A stretch of DNA of 64,000 nt from Nostoc sp. PCC 7524 (GTDB lineage: Bacteria; Cyanobacteriota; Cyanobacteriia; Cyanobacteriales; Nostocaceae). Positions within the stretch are counted from its first letter, which is position 1; each line of letters starts with the position of its first letter. The position numbers were made by a program, and so were the translations under genes. Below are positions 59,106 through 64,000 of this stretch, in pieces. Below the pieces are notes generated by a model. The model searched no databases and had not been told where the DNA came from. It was given only the letters and a program-made list of their open reading frames with translations. The stretch is taken from the NCBI RefSeq assembly GCF_000316645.1, contig NC_019677.1:13479-77478 (forward strand), read 5' to 3'.

Positions 59106-59164
59106 GGGGTATTGGGGACTGGGGACTGGGGTAATAAGTAATGAGTAATGAGTAATGAGTAATG
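59106..59164. repeat. Short tandem repeats (GGGGACT and AGTAATG units)
   Basis: GGGGACT-type units run from 59106 to about 59132 and AGTAATG is repeated four times at 59138-59164. Typical Nostocales STRR sequence, between the HerA-like and YdjM-like genes. Confidence 0.75.
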
Positions 59165-59196
59165 TTAGCGGTAGCGCGGCGTTTAGCCGGTAATGA

Positions 59197-60240
59197 CTAT
59201 TGACTATTCGTGTTTATAATCCTCACTTGTAACTGACCTGTACCAAACTCTTCACCTAACTTACTTTGCACAATTCCAAGCGGTGCAGCTTCTAAGGTAA
59301 CTGTGCTGTCACTGGCTCTGATGTAGGGAAATTGGTAGGGGTCACGCGGCAAGGTTACACCGTCGAGAGTATCAAATGACAGCTGACCAGAAATAAACAC
59401 CATCGCCCCGGCGCGGTTAAATTTTTCTAGTGCTGCCCCTATTGGCTCATCCTCTAAGAAAATGGCTTCAATATTTGTGATGGCTGGTTTCCCTACATCA
59501 GCTGTAATTTCCTCTAAGAAAATCTGGCTATCTGGTTCAGTGGAAGCTTTGTAAATTTTGTTGTCGTCGGACTGAATTAAAAAGCCTGTACCTAAGCTTT
59601 GAATGATAAGAAATTGACCAACAACTCTGGATCTGTCGGTTGTCCTCACTCCCTTGATATTGGCTTTAATCAAGTGCGTACTGCCTGATTCGTTGTAAAT
59701 ACGTTGTACGCCAGAAGGTGAGGCAATTAGGCGGTTGAATTGAGTTAATATTCCGCCAGAGTTATTGATATTGAAAATAGCCAGAGCGATCGCAATCAGC
59801 ACCACCAACACAAAATACTCAGCATTACTCCCAGTTCTTAGCCGTAGGTTACGATTACCTGGGCAGACGCACCGCACCGGTGACGGCCAAAACATTTCCA
59901 CACCACCACGAGTAAACACATCAGCAAACCAGCCAAAGGTATAACCAATGTTGAGAGCGTGGACGAGGTTGATTAAACGGGGATTAAACAGTGCAATTCC
60001 ATAACCAACAACTGCAACAACTGCACTGGCAATTAAGCTGTGGGTACAGCTGCGGTGTGGCATTTTACTTTCAAAAAAACTGCTGATCCAGGGAAGGACA
60101 CGACCGGCTGGGGATGTGGACACATCGATGTCGGGGAGAAGACCAGCGATCGCACCCACTGCAATCACCGTAGGGCTAGCAGTTCCCAATAATAATGATG
60201 TAGCAGTGCCACTGATTAAGAGATGGGAGATGCCAAGCAT
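59197..60240 (-). CDS. YdjM-like (DUF457) membrane metal-dependent hydrolase
   Basis: 347 residues. GLLPDIDV, PHRSCTHSLIAS and GYTFGWFADVFTRGGVEMFWP supply the Asp/His metal ligands of the YdjM/DUF457 family, set among four or five membrane segments (residues 1-170). The C-terminal 170 residues are a soluble beta domain not typical for the family. Its start overlaps the AAA gene end (ATGCTT at the stop), so the two are coupled. Role unknown. Confidence 0.75.
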   Translation of the reverse strand: MLGISHLLISGTATSLLLGTASPTVIAVGAIAGLLPDIDVSTSPAGRVLPWISSFFESKMPHRSCTHSLIASAVVAVVGYGIALFNPRLINLVHALNIGYTFGWFADVFTRGGVEMFWPSPVRCVCPGNRNLRLRTGSNAEYFVLVVLIAIALAIFNINNSGGILTQFNRLIASPSGVQRIYNESGSTHLIKANIKGVRTTDRSRVVGQFLIIQSLGTGFLIQSDDNKIYKASTEPDSQIFLEEITADVGKPAITNIEAIFLEDEPIGAALEKFNRAGAMVFISGQLSFDTLDGVTLPRDPYQFPYIRASDSTVTLEAAPLGIVQSKLGEEFGTGQLQVRIINTNSQ

Positions 60241-61208
60241 TAGCGGATTCTCCTATCTTCACGCGGTAAGTTGTACAGTAGGCGAGACAGTCCCAAGAAT
60301 ATGGCCGCGGCGATACCTCCAAAAATATAGAGTGCTTGGTCATTTGTACCTAGTCCGATAAACCGCATAATCACAAAGGCGATACCCGCCAGGAGTATTA
60401 AGGGTGTGATATCAAAATAACGGCGGTGGTCTGCACCTTCAACTTCCAGCCCCAGGTATTCTTCATCCACAGCTCGCGCTGCCAGCATCGGATTTCCCCC
60501 GGCGCGTTCTTGCAGTTTGGCTAGTTCCGAGGGTTTAAGTTGAATTTCCCTGTCAGCTGCTGCCTGCACCATAATCTCTCTAATTGCGTACTCTGGCAGG
60601 GGTTTTAATTCGATGCGGGGAATATTGATAAAGATATCCGTCCTGGGTGGGTCAGTGGCTAAAAGTAACATTGGTACGTTACTACGCCGCAATTGCTTCA
60701 GCCACATCCTAAATTTAGTGTCGCAACTGTGGGCATCATCCACTATGAGAAAGGCTGTATTTTCCTCTAAGAATTGGGCGATCGCTCTTTTTAATTTGTC
60801 GGCTGTTAATGATTTTCCCTCTAAATCCTCAGTGGGAATATCAAACTGATGGGCAATTTCTAACAGCATTTGTTTAGGTGTCGCCGGTTCAATGAAAGCC
60901 ACTGTGAACTCGTCACCCTGCAATTTCTCTACTACAGCACTAGCTAGTACAGATTTACCACTCCCATCCTCACCGGCGATCAGAATTGCACCATTAGCCA
61001 GTAATGATGCTGTAGTGCGGTTTAGTTCGGTTTGTCGGTAAATTTTAAATTCACCAGGCGCAGCTATTTCGTCAGTTGTGTCTGGGTCGTTTTTCTTAGA
61101 GGAAAACTTGGGTATAAATGCAAATACTCCACTTATCCCTAATGCCAACAATGACACAGGATTTAGCCCGTTGAGTGCGACAATTGCACCAGTTGCCATC
61201 ATGCCCAA
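60240..61208 (-). CDS. Membrane-anchored AAA ATPase (ExeA/TniB-like motor)
   Basis: 322 residues. One N-terminal membrane segment, Walker A AGEDGSGKSVLASAV at about 79-93, Walker B AFLIVDDAHSC, sensor region PMLLLATDPP, and two C-terminal membrane segments (about 265-310). The motor resembles ExeA/TniB STAND-like ATPases. It lies between the HTH gene and the YdjM-like gene in one operon. Confidence 0.7.
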   Translation of the reverse strand: MGMMATGAIVALNGLNPVSLLALGISGVFAFIPKFSSKKNDPDTTDEIAAPGEFKIYRQTELNRTTASLLANGAILIAGEDGSGKSVLASAVVEKLQGDEFTVAFIEPATPKQMLLEIAHQFDIPTEDLEGKSLTADKLKRAIAQFLEENTAFLIVDDAHSCDTKFRMWLKQLRRSNVPMLLLATDPPRTDIFINIPRIELKPLPEYAIREIMVQAAADREIQLKPSELAKLQERAGGNPMLAARAVDEEYLGLEVEGADHRRYFDITPLILLAGIAFVIMRFIGLGTNDQALYIFGGIAAAIFLGLSRLLYNLPREDRRIR

Positions 61209-61213
61209 AAACT

Positions 61214-61888
61214 TTAAGCCACGCTGATAGATCCCATTGCGGAATTGATCAATGAGTCTGCGTATGCGAAAGGGTCAACGCTTGGCATCTCCCCTGATTC
61301 CTTGATTTTGGCTTTTAGCTCATCTGGTAGTAGGTCTGGATTTTGAATGAAGTGTTGAGCCAGCATATTTTCAGCGATGAGTGTACCGGCTGCTTTATTC
61401 TGCGCGCTGGTGATAATGGCTGCTACGTCGTTTACTTGATCTGAGGACTGCGATCGCTTTTGTGTGGGCGCGTAATTTGGGGCGGCAATTTGCTGAGTCT
61501 GAGTAGCCACTGTCAGAGTAGTTGTAGGTGTCGGCTGCTCGTCCTCAACTTCAATTGGCCCTGATGGTTCTGGCACTGGGTAGCCTTCCATCTTTCCGGT
61601 AGTTTTAATGTGGTCGTGTAGCCCATCCATGTGTGCTATCTGCTCGGCATCCAGATAAGCTTTCTTGCCTATCTTCCAGGTGGTTATCCTCAGATATTTC
61701 ATCCGATTGTATAAAGGATCTCTGCCTATGCCATATTTTTTTTGTAATTCTAATATAGAAATTTTAGAAAAATTATCAATATTTTGTCTGTCGTCTGCCG
61801 GATTGTCTCCCAACTGTAGGCTATTGTCTGGTGTGTTGTCTGCCAGATTTACGCTGTTGTTCTCCATACTGTCTGCCATTAGTATCAA
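61214..61888 (-). CDS. Helix-turn-helix protein heading the ATPase operon
   Basis: Up to 224 residues; starts at 61879 and 61867 are also possible. ISILELQKKYGIGRDPLYNR is the recognition part of a MerR/excisionase-like HTH (about residues 46-80), followed by a Pro/Thr-rich linker and a helical C-terminus. The N-terminal 30 residues are encoded by GTCTG-rich DNA repeats, which may be its own binding sites. Six nt before the AAA gene. Confidence 0.65.
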   Translation of the reverse strand: MILMADSMENNSVNLADNTPDNSLQLGDNPADDRQNIDNFSKISILELQKKYGIGRDPLYNRMKYLRITTWKIGKKAYLDAEQIAHMDGLHDHIKTTGKMEGYPVPEPSGPIEVEDEQPTPTTTLTVATQTQQIAAPNYAPTQKRSQSSDQVNDVAAIITSAQNKAAGTLIAENMLAQHFIQNPDLLPDELKAKIKESGEMPSVDPFAYADSLINSAMGSISVA

Positions 61889-61980
61889 ACTATCTGGTTA
61901 CTTTTAAAACCATTGTCTGCTGGACTGTTGGGCAGACACTACCGGATAATCACGAGTTGTCTTGTGAATTTTTACCAGAC
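61786..61980. promoter_or_regulatory. Cluster of GTCTG/CAGAC boxes across the start of the HTH gene
   Basis: GTCTG occurs at 61786, 61793, 61826, 61837, 61871 and 61915, CAGAC at 61933 and 61976, several as ATTGTCTG or TGTCTGCC. Eight copies in 195 bp is far above chance. They run from the coding start into the upstream region and may be binding sites for the HTH protein. Confidence 0.5.
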
Positions 61981-62021
61981 AATGGGAGTGTAATCACATA
62001 AAAAATCAGGAAATTATACTT

Positions 62022-62252
62022 ATGTCGGAAGTTGAAAACTTGGGAGTGACTGTAGAGGAATATTTAGAGGGATTGGCCGCAGGCATTGATGTTTTGGAGT
62101 TGAAGCGGTTAGAAGCAAGCGGAATTCCCACAAACTTGGCTTTAGAATTGATGGCGATTATGCCAAAGGTAATTGATGGCACAGCTACACCTGAAGAGGT
62201 TGTTAGAGGACTGATGATTATGTCACCATCTCTTAGACAGCAACTTGAATAG
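62022..62252 (+). CDS. Small acidic helical protein, convergent with parB
   Basis: 76 residues (MSEVENLGVTVEEYLEGLAA onward), related in its first half to the 70-residue protein at 30596. AGGAAATTATACTT gives a ribosome site. It stops 24 nt from the parB stop. Function unknown. Confidence 0.6.
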   Translation: MSEVENLGVTVEEYLEGLAAGIDVLELKRLEASGIPTNLALELMAIMPKVIDGTATPEEVVRGLMIMSPSLRQQLE

Positions 62253-62275
62253 TGAGAGAGAATTACCTCATTGCT

Positions 62276-63226
62276 TCACTTGGGATTGTCATCTTCTATC
62301 AGTGCCTTTAATTGAGTTAAGAGCTTTTCTACCTTCGCTTTTTTCTTTGGGTCATCCCAGACTTGGGATTTTTTTAAGCGGCGAAATGTGTCATCAGCTA
62401 GGTCTTTTATTGATGGTGGTTCTGATGCAGTCTGTTGCTCAATCTCTTTAATCTTGCGCTTGATTTCGCTCAGTGAGAGATTGTAGGCGATCGCATCTTC
62501 TAGGAGTTGTTTTCGTGTATCTTCATTTTTAACTCGTGCGATCGCTCGTGCTTTGGTATATTCAAGTTGACCAGAACGCAGCACTTCTAGAACATCTGGT
62601 GGCAGATTAAGCAGTGGCAGACGATTTTTAACAAATGACTCCCAACTCATGCGCCCCAAAGATGCAAATAATTCTTCAATTATCTGAGTTTCGGGTTGAG
62701 ACATAACGTTATGTCTCAATTCGGAATTGCGATCGCAAACGTTTCTCATGCGGTTAAGATGGCTGCTAACCTCCTGTTGGGTTATCTGCATCTGGATGGC
62801 TAATAATTCAAGGATGCCTTCGGTTTCTTCTAGGGGGTTGAGGTCTTCGCGTTGCAGGTTTTCTACCAGTCGCACCTGATAGGTGGTGATGTCATCCATC
62901 TCACGGACGATTACAGGCACTTCAGTTAGTCCTGCCATTTGAGATGCTCGGAGGCGACGCTCACCAGCTACCAGTTCGTACTCACCACTCTCGCAAGGAC
63001 GGACAAGCAAAGGTTCAAGAATGCCCAATTTTTGAATTGAGCGTGATAGTTCCTCTAGTTTTTGAGGGTCAAAGTAACGCCGGGGCTGGGATGGTGGCAG
63101 TTTAATTAAACTGATGGCCACTGTATTGGGTGAGTTAGCCGGACTTTCAGTTTCGTTAAAACTTTCGCCTAGTAGGGCGGCTACACCTTTTAAGTGGCTG
63201 GTATAGGGTTGCTCTTTTTTGCTCAC
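62276..63226 (-). CDS. parB: Plasmid partition protein ParB
   Basis: 316 residues. The ParB/Srx domain starts ISLIKLPPSQPRRYFDPQKL and contains the CTPase motif region GEYELVAGERRLRASQMAGL; VENLQREDLNPLEETEG and ITQQEVSSHLNRMRN lead into the HTH, and a C-terminal helical domain follows. ParB binds parS and spreads as a clamp. Its start overlaps the parA stop by 4 nt. A 24-bp palindrome lies within its coding region. Confidence 0.95.
   Translation of the reverse strand: MSKKEQPYTSHLKGVAALLGESFNETESPANSPNTVAISLIKLPPSQPRRYFDPQKLEELSRSIQKLGILEPLLVRPCESGEYELVAGERRLRASQMAGLTEVPVIVREMDDITTYQVRLVENLQREDLNPLEETEGILELLAIQMQITQQEVSSHLNRMRNVCDRNSELRHNVMSQPETQIIEELFASLGRMSWESFVKNRLPLLNLPPDVLEVLRSGQLEYTKARAIARVKNEDTRKQLLEDAIAYNLSLSEIKRKIKEIEQQTASEPPSIKDLADDTFRRLKKSQVWDDPKKKAKVEKLLTQLKALIEDDNPK
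62696..62719. promoter_or_regulatory. 24-bp perfect palindrome in parB, parS candidate
   Basis: TTGAGACATAAC (62696-62707) and GTTATGTCTCAA (62708-62719) are exact inverse copies. It encodes LRHNVMSQ in a variable part of ParB, right next to a GCGATCGC octamer. ParB sites are palindromes close to parAB, so this is the best candidate in the window. Confidence 0.5.
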
Positions 63227-63990
63227 TGTAGTTTTTCTAAATTGAGGGCGATTTTTTTTAGTACAGCGACGGCAGGATGTTTGGGATTATATAGTGCTAA
63301 GGGTAATCGCGCTTCACTGGCATCAGCAAAGGCAATAGATTTAGGAATAGGTTCAAAGACCGTAGCTACAGGTGAAAGTTGTTCTGTGATGGCTTTCATG
63401 GTTCTGCTTTCTTGAGCAGTACGTGCATCATACATTGTGGGGATGAAACCAGCAATGCTGAGTGTTTTATTAGCACCTTTACGGAGTGAAGCTACAGTTC
63501 TTAATAGTAAATCAGTTCCTTGAAAGGATTTGAACTGACACTGAATTGGTACTAAAACATGGGTAGCTGCTACTAAGCTGATAACGCTGAGGATGCCTAA
63601 AGAGGGGGGACAATCTATCAAAATAAAATCATAGTTGTCTAAGATGGGAGCGATCGCATTTTTTAGGCGCATTTCCCGCATCAAGGCGGCAACCAGTTCT
63701 AGTTCAGCAGCACTTAGGTTGATGTTGGCTGGCACTAAACCCATGCCGTGAATAGGTTCAGGGTGAATTGGTAATGGTTCTTCCCCTACCACTGCTTCGT
63801 AGACAGTTTTAGTGATATTTTCCGGTTCTAGCCCCATAAATGTTGTGAGTGAGGCTTGGGGGTCAAGGTCTATCAAAAGGACACGATTTTTCTTTTTTTG
63901 AGCGAGTTGGTAGCCCAAGTTCATCGTTAAACTTGTCTTTCCTACTCCCCCTGATTGGTTAAATAGCGCAATAATACGAGTTTTGCTCAC
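63223..63990 (-). CDS. parA: Plasmid partition ATPase ParA
   Basis: 255 residues: deviant Walker A FNQSGGVGKTSLTMNL at 10-25, LLIDLDPQASLT, and FILIDCPPSLGILS as Walker B. No N-terminal HTH, so it is the short chromosomal-type ParA; autoregulation by a separate factor is expected. It forms ATP-dependent dimers on the nucleoid that pull ParB-parS complexes. Operon with parB. Confidence 0.96.
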   Translation of the reverse strand: MSKTRIIALFNQSGGVGKTSLTMNLGYQLAQKKKNRVLLIDLDPQASLTTFMGLEPENITKTVYEAVVGEEPLPIHPEPIHGMGLVPANINLSAAELELVAALMREMRLKNAIAPILDNYDFILIDCPPSLGILSVISLVAATHVLVPIQCQFKSFQGTDLLLRTVASLRKGANKTLSIAGFIPTMYDARTAQESRTMKAITEQLSPVATVFEPIPKSIAFADASEARLPLALYNPKHPAVAVLKKIALNLEKLQ

Positions 63991-64000
63991 GAGTGATAAA

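Overview
The window looks like one long piece of a large plasmid from a filamentous, Nostoc/Anabaena-type cyanobacterium. The octamer GCGATCGC (HIP1) occurs throughout, the short tandem repeats are of the kind common in Nostocales, and the best recognisable proteins (NucA/NuiA, DUF3122, Csx18, WYL regulator next to CRISPR, YdjM-like protein) have cyanobacterial flavour. Plasmid character comes from parA-parB at the right end (62.3-64.0 kb), a replication block (O-like initiator gene with internal 20-bp repeats, dnaB helicase, divergent XRE regulator; 37.8-40.7 kb), a tyrosine recombinase, an ArdA antirestriction protein, an ERF annealing protein and HerA/AAA-type ATPases. No rRNA, tRNA or core metabolic operon was seen. 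Layout: 0-0.45 kb, the leader end of a CRISPR array that runs off the left edge; 0.6-11 kb, mixed accessory genes (ArfB, RHH regulator, integrase, NucA nuclease with its NuiA inhibitor, SRPBCC, monooxygenase, phosphatase), plus a structured RNA resembling HEARO/omega RNA without a nuclease gene; 11-28 kb, a complete type III-B CRISPR-Cas locus (WYL regulator, csx18, cas1, cas2, leader, a 63-repeat array, cmr2, cmr3, cmr4, cmr5, a cmr6-cmr1 fusion, and a CARF-HEPN ribonuclease) with no cas6; 28-36 kb, a NERD-helicase, small zinc-ribbon, GIY-YIG and HNH proteins and an intact IS701-type element; 36-44.3 kb, replication genes and a SNF2 helicase; 44.4-50.5 kb, a regulon of small genes sharing one promoter/operator palindrome and one start-site element, including a SLOG-fold protein, an RHH regulator, ArdA and ERF; 50.7-57.1 kb, a secretion and envelope block (SNase lipoprotein, exported proteins, O-antigen-ligase-like protein, TolC-like and HlyD-like proteins); 57.1-62 kb, a frameshifted HNH gene and a membrane/ATPase operon; then parB and parA. 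The most unusual signals are at DNA level. The 12-mer TTCTTAGAGGAA occurs 25 times exactly (plus degenerate copies) in both orientations, inside and between genes, but never in the 17 kb holding the CRISPR-Cas locus; the IS element has split one copy. A two-gene module of unknown function is present twice (1.7-2.4 kb and 32.3-32.9 kb) with a compensating 5'-leader hairpin. A 26-bp palindromic promoter/operator and the element GGTATCCGACCA tie together genes between 45.4 and 49.6 kb. A GC-rich RNA-like fold of four nested helices lies at 44.48-44.63 kb, a 20-bp iteron series sits inside the initiator gene, and a 24-bp perfect palindrome lies inside parB. Functional calls are by reading translated sequence and motifs only; no database search was run.
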